Shown in pieces: positions 1-10,175 of a stretch of 64,000 nt of DNA. Each line of letters starts with the position of its first letter. Position 1 is the first letter of the stretch. The position numbers were made by a program, and so were the translations under genes. The stretch comes from Fusobacterium varium (GTDB lineage Bacteria > Fusobacteriota > Fusobacteriia > Fusobacteriales > Fusobacteriaceae). A model generated the notes under the pieces. It had not been told where the DNA came from, made no database searches, and was given only the letters and a program-made list of their open reading frames with translations. The stretch is taken from positions 2,046,001-2,110,000 of the forward strand of contig AP017968.1 in assembly GCA_002356455.1 (NCBI GenBank), in the 5' to 3' direction.

Positions 1-3000
1 TGTTCTCATTAGATGAATGTGATTCTGATTTACTTTTATTTATTCCAGCAGATACACTTATGTAATCATTTACATCTTTTGATATTCCACTTATATTTTC
101 TAATGAAGAATTTTTAGAATCAGTTTTATAGTTATCAGAAGTTACTTTTCCAATAGCATCTGCTCCATCTTTTATAGCTCCTACCAGATCAGATGCAGTA
201 TTAGCTATATCATATGAATTTCCACCAAAATCTGTAAGTTTATCTATATTCTTGACATTTTCTATTGTATTTGTGATAGAACTTTGAATTCCTACATTTA
301 CCCCTATAGATGTAGATTTATGTTTTTCATCTACAGTAGTTTTGTTTTTAGCTGTAGTTAATTCTACTCCTTTTGTTCCACTTATGTCAATTCCCTCATT
401 TCCATAGATATCTACAGATTTAAGTTCTGCTTTCCCTCCATCAGCTTCTATTGTGACTTTACCTTGAGACACAATATTTGAAGCTATATTTTCTGTGGCA
501 GTAGTCTTTATCTCATCTTTAGATTTTCCATAAGAGAGACTTATTCCTCCACCACCAATAGACCCTGCAAAACCTTTTTTCTTTTGCTTTATCTCTTGGA
601 ATGATTTTTCCTCTACTGGATTTATGCTGACATCTGTTCCTTTCAATGTTACATTTCCTGTAGATACTATTGTTACTCCTTCCAGCATGATTCCTTTATC
701 TGCTACATATGTTGTTCCTCCTGTTCCAGATATAGTATTTGCTTTTATTGCATCTTCCTTATAGCTCTCACTAGATTTTGAACTTCCTGTCAGACCAAGG
801 AATCCCTTTTTAGTAGTTTTCTTATAGCTGTAGTTAATATCTTTTACAGCTCCCTGTATAATATCTCCACCAGCATTGATTTCTGCTTTTCCTTCAGTTC
901 CTGCCTGAATATTGCTTCCAATTATTGAAGTATTATTTCCACTTGCTATGTTGATATTTTCCCCTATTAAATTAGAACTGTTGTGAGAAGTTGTATATTT
1001 AATCTCAGTAGAAGACTTGCTTCTTCCAAAGCTTTTCTTTTTACTCTTCTGTTTCTCATAATAATCTGTATCTACTGATGCTGTTATATTTATATTTTCT
1101 CCTGCTGCTGCATTGAGATTATTTTCAGCTATAACATTTGAACCTTTGACATTTATATTTTTTTCTGCATTAAGAGTTACATTATTTCCTTCTATACTTC
1201 CACCAAAGTTTTTATTGCTCTCAGTAATAGTATAATTTTTACCTCCTCCTATTTTTTCATAATTATATATTTCTACTGTATCCAGATTTATATCTTTAGC
1301 ATTGATATTTAAATTATCTTCTGCCTTTACTAATGCCCCTGTATTCTCAAAATTTTCAGCAGCGTTAATATTTATATTGCCTCCTGTCATAGAAGCTGTA
1401 TTTTCCACTCTGGAAACAGTCTTCTTTCCACCAAGTACATTTTCTCTGTATATAGTCTTGTTTGCAATATTCCCCTTTAAAGATTCCAGATTCAAATCAT
1501 TTTCAGCATTAATTTCAGCTCCAATATTGCTTATATCTCCTACAGACACTATGTTTATATTATTTCCTTTGATTCCTGCCTTATAGTCTCCCAATACTGA
1601 TTTATTTAATAATTCATCAGTATTTATAGTAACATTTCCAGTTGATTGTATTTTACCAGTATTATTTACTGTTACAGCTGAAATATTTAGTGATTCTCCA
1701 GCATACAGACCACTTTGATTATCTCCTAATGAAGCTAAAGTTTCTTTAGATAGATATACTTTAGGCACAAGAACTTTTACTCCGTTTACTTCCTCTTCCA
1801 CATACCAGATGATGTCTTCTTTCAGATTATTTATCTGCTCTGCTGTTAAAGATGTTCCTATTGATAAATTCATATCTTCCATAGCTTTAACAGAGTTATC
1901 ATAAAGAATCTGCATCTGCTCTTTATCATTTGTAGCTCCATTTAAGTATCTTGCCCCTGTACTTTCTAGTATAGCTCTATTGACAAATTTTGTTTCAAAA
2001 AATTCATCTCCTAAAAGTCTTATCTCCTCTTCAGGATTAAAATTAATTTTATCAAAGAAATAGTCTGAACCTAAAAACATTCCCTTATCCACAAATTTTA
2101 CATTTGTTTCTATGAAATATGAAAATCCAGGTTTGCTGTTGTTATTAACCAGATTTTTTTCAGTATTTATTTCAAACATTTCCTTTTCTGTAAATTCTTC
2201 ATTAACTTTAAAAAGTCCCTTATCTCCCTTTGGAATCTTTATGTACTCTTCAGTTTCTATTGTTCCTGTCTTTTGAATATTATTTTCATTTAATGAAACT
2301 TCTCCAGCATTTACATTTTTCTTATTTGCTGTATGTTTATCATTTGCAAGGACACCATTTCCAACTTTATTAGCTCTTATATTAAGACTTCCTCCAGCTG
2401 ATATTTTTGTAGCTTTATCTGAACCAACTTTCCATGTAATATCATCTTTTATTATTACATTTCCTTTATCTCTATTATGGTTATATATTTGTCCATTGTA
2501 GTAATAAGTTTTCTTTCCCAATGTATACATAGCTGCCCCATGAAGTTCATAATCTCTTCTCCATTCAGCTTTTGTTGTAATTTCCTTAAGAAAGTTTTCA
2601 TTTGTTAAATTTTGAGCATCAATGTTTATATCATTTCCTGCTAAAATATTTCCTTCTCTGTTGGTAATATCATTTTTAATATTTAAAGTCAGATTTTTTC
2701 CAGCTGTCAGATAAGAAAGATTACTTGTATAGTCGCTTACAACTTTCTCTCCTCCATAAAGATATACTCCTCCGCCATCATGAAACCATGTCCATTTACC
2801 ACCTTTGATGTGTTCATTATATAATCTATTCATCAATTCAACACTTTTAGCATTAAGTTTAGTTTTATTTACCATACTTGCATCTAAATTTAAATTGCCT
2901 CCTGATACATATACTATCGAATGTGACCCTATAACTTCTCCTATATTTTCCATTTGAGAAGCAGTGATTGACATATTTCCAATACTTTCTATATCTCCTA

Positions 3001-5977
3001 TTGCATTTTTTACATTTCCTTCACTTGTAATTGTTATATTATTTCCTGAATAAATTTCTCCTTTTTCATTTAATATATCCCCAGTTGCATTGATATTCAT
3101 ATTATCATTGGAATATATTAAAGAATCTATATTGTTAGTTAGATTTCCACTTAAATTTATGTCTAACCCTTCTCCTGAAGCTATCTGTCCAAAGTTAGCT
3201 AAATTCTCAGAATTTAAAATCAAATTTCCTTGCGAAGTTACAAATCCTTCATTCTTTATTTCATTACCAGATACAATCTCATTCTTCCCTGATCCTAAAA
3301 CTATATCTTTTAGATTATTTAATTTTCCTAAAATATTTGCAAAGAATCCTTTCACACTTCCTAATGTTCCACTATTTGTTAGATTTTCTGCTGTTATTTC
3401 AATGTTCTCTCCACTTACAAATTTCTTATTATTTACAAAATCATTTTCTAATTGAAGAATGATATTTCCATTATTTTCTATATCAGCATTTGATGTCAAA
3501 GACTTCGCATTAATATTTAATTCTTTATTTCCTATTACTGACCCAGCTAATACCAAATCATTATTAATATTTAATGCCAATTTTCCTTGTGATTGAATTT
3601 TTCCTGCATTATTTGTCAAATTAGAAGCAGTAATATTAATTTGCGATTCTTCATTAAAAACTTTTATTTCTCCAGAATCATTATTAACATCTTCGATATT
3701 TAATATATTAATATTATTTCCTTCTATTGCTCCACTATTTTCTCTTAACTCCTTTAATGAAATATCCTTGTCAGATAGCAGGTTTCCACTATTTTTTATA
3801 TTTGTTCCTGTTAAATTTCCCTTTGCAGATAAAATTCCAGCATTTTCCAATGATTCTTTTACATTTATTCCATTACCAGATACTATTTTCCCAGAAATCT
3901 CATTTTTTACAGTATCTGATTCTATATTTTCTAAAGCTGTTACTGTTCCACTATTTTCTATAGTTTCAGCTTCTATATTTTTTTCTGATGACAACTTTCC
4001 AGTATTTTCTATATTTTTTAATTTTAATGTATTTCCCTGGATTATGTTATTATTAATCAGATAATTTTTTGCTTCAAATTTTCCAGCTCCTTCTGATATT
4101 ACTTTTCCAGTATTTATTATATCATCAGCTTTTAATGTTATATCTCCCTTAACAAATAAATCTCCACTATTATCTATACTTTGTGAAATAATACTCATAC
4201 TTCCTAAACTTTGAATAAGCTTATTATTTTTTAAATTATTTCCTACAACACCTAAAAAATTCTCTGCATAGATAGTTTCATTATTAATTATATCATCAAT
4301 ATTTAATTGGATATTTTTTCCTGTAATTGAATTAAAGTTATTCAGATTATTTCCAGTTAGCTCAATAATCTCAGATGAAATATTTCCAGTATTTTCAAGA
4401 TTTTCACTAATTAATATCAATTTATCTCCACTGGCAAGGTTATTAGAATTGTTTATGTTTCCAGAAATATTCATATTTCTCAAAGATAAAATATTTCCAG
4501 CATTTATTATTTCTCCATTTAATTTAGAGTCCATTCCATAGATATATCCTTGATTATTTAAATTTCCAGATATTAGCAACTCTTTTTCTGATTTTATATT
4601 TTTAGTATTATTTACCTCTCCAGTAATTTCGACTTTATTTTTTCCTTTTATATTCCCGCTATTTTTGATATTTGAATTAATATCTACACTATTTTCTCCA
4701 GTTATTGTTCCAACATTATCAGTATCTATACTTTTCATACTGACAATATCTCCAAGCACTGTTCCTGAGTTCATTATTTTATCAGATTCTGTATTAAGTT
4801 TATTTCCTGCAATTATAGCTTTATTTTCTACTTTCTTACTGATTAAATTTAAGTTTTTTTCACTATAAATAGTTCCTGAATTTTCAATTACATCAACTTC
4901 TATATTTGTATTTTGAGCTGTAATGTCTTTTTTATTTTTCAGATTCTTTCCTTTTAAAACTATATCTTGATTTGCTGATAAAGTTCCCAAATTAACTATT
5001 TCTTTTCCAGTCACTTTTATATTTCTTTCAGATATAGCTTTCTCTTTAATAGATACATTTTCTGATTTTAAATTAATATCTCTCTTTGCTTGTACATCTT
5101 TTAAGATAAGATCTCCATTTACATCAATTTCTACATCTCCTGCACCAGCCAGAATAGTTGACTGACTATTTACTCCTACACCTTTTTCAGTACTGTGAAT
5201 ATATATTCTTCCAGCATAAAGAGATCCTAATGCTTTTCCATCTAAAGCTATCTTAGGTTTCTCTTCTCCCATTTCTTCCTTTGCTGTTGCTCTTTCTGTT
5301 ACAAGGTCATACTTGTTTCTTCCAAGAACCGCATTGACTTCATCTCCACCATATATTGTTCCGTTCAATTCAGCTGTTCTTGATATGATATCAAACTTTG
5401 TAAGATTCCTTACATCTATTCCTGAACTGCCAATAACTATTGTTCCATCATCTACATCAAAACCTTTTAATTCTCCAAATTTATCCAATATTGTTTTTCC
5501 TGTTGTCAATATTGCTCTTGGGGTATTTATAAATCCAGCTCCATTTACGTATATTCCATTTGGATTAGCCAAAATAAAATTAGCCTGCTTTCCTGCAATT
5601 TCTGTAAATCCCTCTAGCCTAGACCTACTTGTTCCTGTAATTTCTGCTAAAATTGTATCAGCCGCTTTTTTATTTGTCAGATTAGGATTTCCATTGATAA
5701 ATCCAGCTAATTGAGTTTTTTCTGAATTTTTATTGCTATTATTTAAAATCAAACCCTCTTTTTCTACGTTATATTCCTTAAAAAAGTTATGAGACATTCC
5801 ACTTTTATTAGGTACATTTATATTAACAACTGTTTTCCCATTTGCTGCCTTATCTAAATTCAACTGTTGATTTTTATTTTTATCAACTACAATAGAAGCT
5901 GCTGTTATAGGTTGAGTAAATATACTAAAAAATATATAAGTATAAATTAAAAATTTTCTTAAAAATGTATTTTTCAT
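1..5977 (-). CDS. Two-partner secretion exoprotein TpsA (filamentous haemagglutinin family), 3' end outside window
   Basis: Secreted beta-helical adhesin or exotoxin of the FHA/HMW/CdiA class, exported through the TpsB encoded just upstream. I read the frame through from 5977 to the window edge without a stop: 1992 codons, C-terminus missing. ATG 5977 follows a strong GGGGAGGG about 9 nt upstream; an ATG at 5984 is out of frame. Residues 1-27 form a signal peptide (charged start, hydrophobic core, ITA-A cleavage). The TPS domain follows, with the diagnostic NPNL at about residues 97-100 and NPNGI at about 138-142. A very long Asn/Ile/Gly-rich region with rungs of the kind NSGNI and NNTGK follows, ending in haemagglutinin-repeat-like sequence with KSxSxxSS motifs near the edge. 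The tpsB-tpsA spacing is 21 nt, so they are cotranscribed. Whether it ends in a contact-dependent toxin cannot be seen here. Confidence 0.93.
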   Translation of the reverse strand, partial: MKNTFLRKFLIYTYIFFSIFTQPITAASIVVDKNKNQQLNLDKAANGKTVVNINVPNKSGMSHNFFKEYNVEKEGLILNNSNKNSEKTQLAGFINGNPNLTNKKAADTILAEITGTSRSRLEGFTEIAGKQANFILANPNGIYVNGAGFINTPRAILTTGKTILDKFGELKGFDVDDGTIVIGSSGIDVRNLTKFDIISRTAELNGTIYGGDEVNAVLGRNKYDLVTERATAKEEMGEEKPKIALDGKALGSLYAGRIYIHSTEKGVGVNSQSTILAGAGDVEIDVNGDLILKDVQAKRDINLKSENVSIKEKAISERNIKVTGKEIVNLGTLSANQDIVLKGKNLKNKKDITAQNTNIEVDVIENSGTIYSEKNLNLISKKVENKAIIAGNKLNTESDKIMNSGTVLGDIVSMKSIDTDNVGTITGENSVDINSNIKNSGNIKGKNKVEITGEVNNTKNIKSEKELLISGNLNNQGYIYGMDSKLNGEIINAGNILSLRNMNISGNINNSNNLASGDKLILISENLENTGNISSEIIELTGNNLNNFNSITGKNIQLNIDDIINNETIYAENFLGVVGNNLKNNKLIQSLGSMSIISQSIDNSGDLFVKGDITLKADDIINTGKVISEGAGKFEAKNYLINNNIIQGNTLKLKNIENTGKLSSEKNIEAETIENSGTVTALENIESDTVKNEISGKIVSGNGINVKESLENAGILSAKGNLTGTNIKNSGNLLSDKDISLKELRENSGAIEGNNINILNIEDVNNDSGEIKVFNEESQINITASNLTNNAGKIQSQGKLALNINNDLVLAGSVIGNKELNINAKSLTSNADIENNGNIILQLENDFVNNKKFVSGENIEITAENLTNSGTLGSVKGFFANILGKLNNLKDIVLGSGKNEIVSGNEIKNEGFVTSQGNLILNSENLANFGQIASGEGLDINLSGNLTNNIDSLIYSNDNMNINATGDILNEKGEIYSGNNITITSEGNVKNAIGDIESIGNMSITASQMENIGEVIGSHSIVYVSGGNLNLDASMVNKTKLNAKSVELMNRLYNEHIKGGKWTWFHDGGGVYLYGGEKVVSDYTSNLSYLTAGKNLTLNIKNDITNREGNILAGNDINIDAQNLTNENFLKEITTKAEWRRDYELHGAAMYTLGKKTYYYNGQIYNHNRDKGNVIIKDDITWKVGSDKATKISAGGSLNIRANKVGNGVLANDKHTANKKNVNAGEVSLNENNIQKTGTIETEEYIKIPKGDKGLFKVNEEFTEKEMFEINTEKNLVNNNSKPGFSYFIETNVKFVDKGMFLGSDYFFDKINFNPEEEIRLLGDEFFETKFVNRAILESTGARYLNGATNDKEQMQILYDNSVKAMEDMNLSIGTSLTAEQINNLKEDIIWYVEEEVNGVKVLVPKVYLSKETLASLGDNQSGLYAGESLNISAVTVNNTGKIQSTGNVTINTDELLNKSVLGDYKAGIKGNNINIVSVGDISNIGAEINAENDLNLESLKGNIANKTIYRENVLGGKKTVSRVENTASMTGGNININAAENFENTGALVKAEDNLNINAKDINLDTVEIYNYEKIGGGKNYTITESNKNFGGSIEGNNVTLNAEKNINVKGSNVIAENNLNAAAGENINITASVDTDYYEKQKSKKKSFGRSKSSTEIKYTTSHNSSNLIGENINIASGNNTSIIGSNIQAGTEGKAEINAGGDIIQGAVKDINYSYKKTTKKGFLGLTGSSKSSESYKEDAIKANTISGTGGTTYVADKGIMLEGVTIVSTGNVTLKGTDVSINPVEEKSFQEIKQKKKGFAGSIGGGGISLSYGKSKDEIKTTATENIASNIVSQGKVTIEADGGKAELKSVDIYGNEGIDISGTKGVELTTAKNKTTVDEKHKSTSIGVNVGIQSSITNTIENVKNIDKLTDFGGNSYDIANTASDLVGAIKDGADAIGKVTSDNYKTDSKNSSLENISGISKDVNDYISVSAGINKSKSESHSSNEN

Positions 5978-5998
5978 AAATCATATCCCTCCCCAATT

Positions 5999-7678
5999 TT
6001 AAAATATACATGACAAGCTAATATATATCTCCTGTTTATTTTTATTTATATAACTTGGAGCATTAACAGGTTTAGAATATGTTACACTTGCAGTAAAATG
6101 TCGAAAGTATATTCTTATCCCTATTGCAGCCCCACTTATTTCTGAACCATATTTTTTATAGTAGTCATCTTTTGCTACATCCTTTACCCGCCCAGTATCA
6201 TAAGCTATAAATGGTTCTATAAATTTATAACTATATGCAATTTCATTTCTTATATAAATTCCTTTATCCCCCATTATAGAATTTTCTTTAAATCCTCTTA
6301 CAGTAGTATCATCTCCAATACTCATTTTTTCTGAAGAATAAAGAATATCGTCAGAATACTGTCCGCTGAAACTAAATTTATATGAAAAATTCTGCTCTCT
6401 TATTCTGAAAGGTTTATACCAATTTAAATCCATAGTATATTTCTGGAATTGTGCCTTAGGACTTGTTGAATCTTTATATTCCCAATCATCTCTTTCAGCT
6501 CCAAATCTTTTCAATCCTTCATGATACGCAATTTCTCCTGAAAACATTCCATTAAAGATCCTTCTTTGATGTCCTATATCAACTTTTAACACAGAAAGCT
6601 TTCTGGAACTCATGACAAGCATAGTATCATCTATATAATTTTTACTTTCTTTATTAGTCAATGTCATACCTATACTTGTTTTTCCTGTATCATTTCTTTG
6701 TAATATTCTCCTTACAGAGTAATTCATATTTTTAGAAATTCCTCTGGATTTATAATCATATCCTATAGCTTTTATAGGAGTAATATATTCTGATTGATCT
6801 TTAATAATAGAAAAATCCCAGTATTTAAATGGAACTCTATAGTAAAAAGAAAAATTTTCTGAATCTTTATACTTTCTTTTTCTTCCTAGTTTTCTTTGAT
6901 AACTGCTGCTGAAAGAATCATTTATTCCTAAAAAATCTTCTATTGTTACAGCTACTTTCATTCTCTCTGTTCCAGTACTTTTTTGCCCAAGATTGTTATA
7001 ATTTATTGTCCCAGATATTTTTTTACTTTTCTCATTTTTAACTTTTATTATACTTCCTCCTAAACTTTCTCCAGCTGCTATATCTAATTTGGCATTATTA
7101 GCTGATATTGAGTTCAGATTTTCTATTCCTTGATCAAGATCCTTCATATTAAGAACATCTCCTTTTTTTATAGGAAATGAAGTAAATGTTCTTATCTCAT
7201 CCTTTTCTCCCTCTATTTTAATCTCCTCTATGTGTCCTTCTATTATTACACAGATGACCTTTCCCTTTTTAAAATCTGAATTTTCCATATCAATTTTAAC
7301 TCTTGCTGCAATGTACCCTTTTTCTAAATAGAGATTTTCTAATTCTTTAACAAAATTTAATATATTTTTGCCGCCTTTTTTTCCAAGATATCCGTTTTTT
7401 AATTTATCTATACTTTTCTTGGCGAGGATAGTATTTCCATAAATATATATTTCTCTTATTTCACTTCCAATATCATCATCACTGCTCTCGATTATATTTT
7501 TAGGATATTTTTCATCAAAACTTCCTTCTCTTTCAAATTTCTCAATACTTTCTTCTTTTCTCCTTCTTTCCTCTCTATTTATTTCCTGATTTTTATTTAT
7601 TGTTTCTCTAATCATTGCATTTTGTGCAGAAAAAACAAAGTTTCTAAAAATAAAAAATAATATTATTATTTTTTTCAT
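5999..7678 (-). CDS. Outer-membrane TpsB transporter (ShlB/FhaC/HecB family)
   Basis: Omp85-superfamily pore that secretes the adjacent TpsA across the outer membrane. The 559 residues match the family length. A signal peptide (MKKII... FVFSAQN) is followed by a charged linker of about 40 residues, POTRA-like domains (about 70-220, including 'IREIYIYGNTIL' and 'GHIEEIKIEGE') and a C-terminal 16-strand barrel. The hallmark VRGF tetrad is at residues 460-463, an 'FIAYDTGRV' strand motif follows, and the protein ends in Phe, as expected for BAM-dependent barrels. The start has AGGTGGGAAG just upstream. The stop lies 21 nt before the tpsA start, so the pair is one transcription unit with the pore first. 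A good promoter lies at 7733-7761. Confidence 0.94.
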   Translation of the reverse strand: MKKIIILFFIFRNFVFSAQNAMIRETINKNQEINREERRRKEESIEKFEREGSFDEKYPKNIIESSDDDIGSEIREIYIYGNTILAKKSIDKLKNGYLGKKGGKNILNFVKELENLYLEKGYIAARVKIDMENSDFKKGKVICVIIEGHIEEIKIEGEKDEIRTFTSFPIKKGDVLNMKDLDQGIENLNSISANNAKLDIAAGESLGGSIIKVKNEKSKKISGTINYNNLGQKSTGTERMKVAVTIEDFLGINDSFSSSYQRKLGRKRKYKDSENFSFYYRVPFKYWDFSIIKDQSEYITPIKAIGYDYKSRGISKNMNYSVRRILQRNDTGKTSIGMTLTNKESKNYIDDTMLVMSSRKLSVLKVDIGHQRRIFNGMFSGEIAYHEGLKRFGAERDDWEYKDSTSPKAQFQKYTMDLNWYKPFRIREQNFSYKFSFSGQYSDDILYSSEKMSIGDDTTVRGFKENSIMGDKGIYIRNEIAYSYKFIEPFIAYDTGRVKDVAKDDYYKKYGSEISGAAIGIRIYFRHFTASVTYSKPVNAPSYINKNKQEIYISLSCIF

Positions 7679-7732
7679 CTCTTCCCACCTTTCAATAAAA
7701 TTTTCTAATTTTAAAGATTCTTATTAATATAA

Positions 7733-7761
7733 TATATATCTTCATTTTATTCACTTGTCAA
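7733..7761 (-). promoter_or_regulatory. Sigma70-type promoter for the tpsB-tpsA operon
   Basis: Reading the minus strand, TTGACA (7761-7756) and TATATA (7738-7733) are 17 bp apart, about 55 bp upstream of the tpsB start. No competing gene lies between. Confidence 0.6.
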
Positions 7762-8096
7762 TATCAAAAATTATTTAAAACATACAATTTGTATACATTA
7801 TTCGATATTTTTAATTTGTATATTTCTTTTTTAGTTTATATTTTATTTTTGAAAGCTTTTCATTATATACCAATAATTCAAACTAAATTCTTAGATAAAT
7901 ATTTAAAAATTTTTAAAGATTTACTAAAAATATAAATAAAAAAATAATTTATAATTATAAAAAAATTAAAATAATTTTTCTATACGAGCATTATTTTAAC
8001 CAATTTAATATTTCATTTTATGTTTTTTTGAATACAAATAAATAATATATATTTTTTCTTGTTTTAAAGATATGTAATATTAAAAAATAATCAAAT
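7762..8096. other. AT-rich intergenic stretch, no gene seen
   Basis: About 335 bp of extremely AT-rich sequence between the tpsB promoter and the terminator of the cyclase gene. I see no reading frame with a ribosome-binding site, no tRNA-like fold and no GC-rich island. Runs of A and T dominate, so it may contain UP-element-like or curved DNA for the tpsB promoter. Confidence 0.5.
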
Positions 8097-8140
8097 AAAA
8101 AAGTGATCCAAAAATATTCTTTGAATCACTTTTTCTTTTT
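8097..8140 (-). terminator. Intrinsic terminator of the PAS-GGDEF gene
   Basis: Inverted repeat AAAAAGTGAT / ATCACTTTTT with a loop of about 17 nt. On the minus strand it is followed by a T-rich tail. It lies 35 bp after the stop of the cyclase gene. Confidence 0.75.
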
Positions 8141-8174
8141 TATAATATTTTAATTTTTATGCTTTAAATTAATT

Positions 8175-9518
8175 TTATTCTAAATAAAACTTATATCTAT
8201 TTTTTCCACTTTTCTTGGCATCATACAAAGCTCTATCTGCTTTATTAAATATATCATTAAAGTTATCTGAAAATCTTATTTTATAAATACCAATACTTAC
8301 AGATATACTTTTCTCTATCTTCAATTCATTTGGGAGCCTTTTTACTTTTTGAAGAACACCATTTAATTTTTGTGTTACCCATTCAGCACTTGGAACTTGT
8401 GGAAGAAATATAGCAAACTCATCTCCACCCAATCTTCCTATGATATCCACTGAACGAAATGATTCTTTAAATACATTACCAATTCTATACAGAACTATGT
8501 CACCAAATGGATGTCCATATGTATCATTAATATTTTTAAAATCATCAACATCAAATATCATAAAAATATTTATTCCTTTCATGATATCTATTTTTAAATT
8601 TAAAGTAACCAGTTCTTCCAAAGTAGCTCTATTTAAAAGTCCTGTAACAATATCATATTCAGCCTTTTTCTTCAGTTCATAGTTATATTGATTCTGCATT
8701 AATTCAAGTATTTTTTCTTTATTAATATTTTTATATGATCCAATTACCTTATACAAATGGTTATCTGAATCTAAAAGTTTATGATATTTTAAATGAAACC
8801 AATTTTTTTGTTTATTATCTACCAATAATTCTATATCTTTTTCATAATCTTTTTCTGCCATTATACATTCATATAGAGAAAGGCAATTTTGTATGGTATT
8901 TAAAGAATTTTTATCTCCTATAAGTTTACTGAACATTCTTATTTCTTTATCTGGAAATATATAAAAACTAGTATTATCAAATATCTTCAGTATATCACTT
9001 TTTACATCATACTCAAAATAACTTTCTAAAAGAAGATCAGTAAACATTGCATAACGTTTTCTCTCCATTTCAAGTTCTTGATTCATATGTACCAATGAAG
9101 AAATATTCGTAAAAATTAAATAAAATATAGGATACTTATCTTCATATAATTCATCTGTAAAAAAACCATTTACTTTTACATGAATAGAATATCCATTTTT
9201 ATGAACCAGTCTATAAGTCATTTTAAAATTTTTTTTTCTTGATTCTACTACTTTTATAAATTCCATTTTTACATATTCTAAATCATCTTTATGTATATAT
9301 AAACTGCTATTAAATCCAACTTCTTCAATATTTTCAGCTTTTTCATCTACAAGATCACATAATCCCTGATTAAAATATAAAATTGTCAACTCATCATTGA
9401 GGGCAAATTTCCCTATTCCATCAGCTGCCAAAGTCAAAACTTCTTCAAGTTCATTATTTTTTATCTGATGATTTGAATTAACATAGTAATAATTGTTTTT
9501 CTTTGAAAATAATGCCAT
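8175..9518 (-). CDS. PAS domain-containing diguanylate cyclase (GGDEF)
   Basis: Predicted cytosolic c-di-GMP synthase, 447 aa. The N-terminal half (about residues 20-145) has PAS/PAC character ('GIGKFALNDELTILYFN', then 'YRLVHKNGYSIHVKVNG'), and a second PAS-like segment spans about 155-270. No membrane segments are visible, so it probably senses a soluble ligand or redox cue. The C-terminal GGDEF domain (about 280-447) is intact: GGDEF starts at residue 364, preceded by an RSVD allosteric I-site with the canonical five-residue spacing, and the domain ends with the typical 'ADRALYDAKKSGKNRY'. It should therefore be catalytically active and product-inhibited. It is a single-gene unit with its own terminator. 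The EAL protein at 14322-16157 could be its antagonist; that link is inferred only from proximity. Confidence 0.92.
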   Translation of the reverse strand: MALFSKKNNYYYVNSNHQIKNNELEEVLTLAADGIGKFALNDELTILYFNQGLCDLVDEKAENIEEVGFNSSLYIHKDDLEYVKMEFIKVVESRKKNFKMTYRLVHKNGYSIHVKVNGFFTDELYEDKYPIFYLIFTNISSLVHMNQELEMERKRYAMFTDLLLESYFEYDVKSDILKIFDNTSFYIFPDKEIRMFSKLIGDKNSLNTIQNCLSLYECIMAEKDYEKDIELLVDNKQKNWFHLKYHKLLDSDNHLYKVIGSYKNINKEKILELMQNQYNYELKKKAEYDIVTGLLNRATLEELVTLNLKIDIMKGINIFMIFDVDDFKNINDTYGHPFGDIVLYRIGNVFKESFRSVDIIGRLGGDEFAIFLPQVPSAEWVTQKLNGVLQKVKRLPNELKIEKSISVSIGIYKIRFSDNFNDIFNKADRALYDAKKSGKNRYKFYLE

Positions 9519-9731
9519 ACTTTTCTCCCCTCAATCAAGTTTCAGCATCAGTATTTCCCATATTGTATTTTTTAGATTATTTTAATAAACTTGAAAATAG
9601 CTATTGTTCTTTATAAAATAACAATAAATTTTAAAAGCTAATTTCAGCCTTAAAAACTTAAAAAACCCCTTAATTACAATATAACACATCACCTTGATTT
9701 AGTAAAGAAATTCTTCAATAAAATTAGATTT

Positions 9732-10163
9732 TTAGCATATTTCCCTCGCTTCAACATCTTCTTTATTTAATAATTCTTTTGTTTCAGGAAGATAGTATCT
9801 AATTTCCACTTTATGTCCACTTTTTTTATCCACAAGTTTTTTATAACATTTATTCAAATGTCTGCTCCCCCAGAGAATAATACTGTTAAATACATCTTCA
9901 AGATCTCTCCCTTTATCTGTTAATGTGTATTTGTATCTTGGAGGGTGTGCCTGGTATAATTCTCCTTTAATTATTCCATCTTCCTCTAAAGATTTTAGTC
10001 TGCTGGACAAAAGATTGGATGCTATTCCTGTTAATTTACTTAAAAGCTCATTATAGCTTTTATCTCCAAGCATTATTTCATGAACAATCAGAAGGGTCCA
10101 TTTGTCTCCGATTATGTTCAAAGTCTGTGCTATATTACATGGTAGTTCATACTGATTTTTCAT
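9732..10163 (-). CDS. HxlR-family (DUF24) winged-helix regulator, likely redox sensing
   Basis: A 143-aa MarR-like winged-helix repressor or activator. The family signature 'CNIAQTLNIIGDKWTLLIV' sits at the N-terminus with the conserved sensor cysteine at residue 9, followed by 'LLSSRLKSLEEDGII' (recognition helix) and the wing 'YKYTLTDKGRDL'. Further cysteines lie near residue 106 and at the extreme C-terminus. Known DUF24 members such as B. subtilis HypR and YodB sense hypochlorite or quinones through this N-terminal Cys. It starts 12 nt after the rclA-like gene and is cotranscribed with it, which makes it the probable regulator of that oxidoreductase. That regulatory role is inference. Confidence 0.88.
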   Translation of the reverse strand: MKNQYELPCNIAQTLNIIGDKWTLLIVHEIMLGDKSYNELLSKLTGIASNLLSSRLKSLEEDGIIKGELYQAHPPRYKYTLTDKGRDLEDVFNSIILWGSRHLNKCYKKLVDKKSGHKVEIRYYLPETKELLNKEDVEAREIC

Positions 10164-10175
10164 TTTATCTCCTTT

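Noticed and set aside
1302-5714. Several plus-strand open frames opposite the TpsA gene (for example 3090-3455, 3768-4064, 5313-5714)
   Set aside because: They are antisense shadows of a continuous 1992-codon frame with signal peptide and TPS motifs; they have no ribosome-binding sites and odd Phe/Ser-rich composition.
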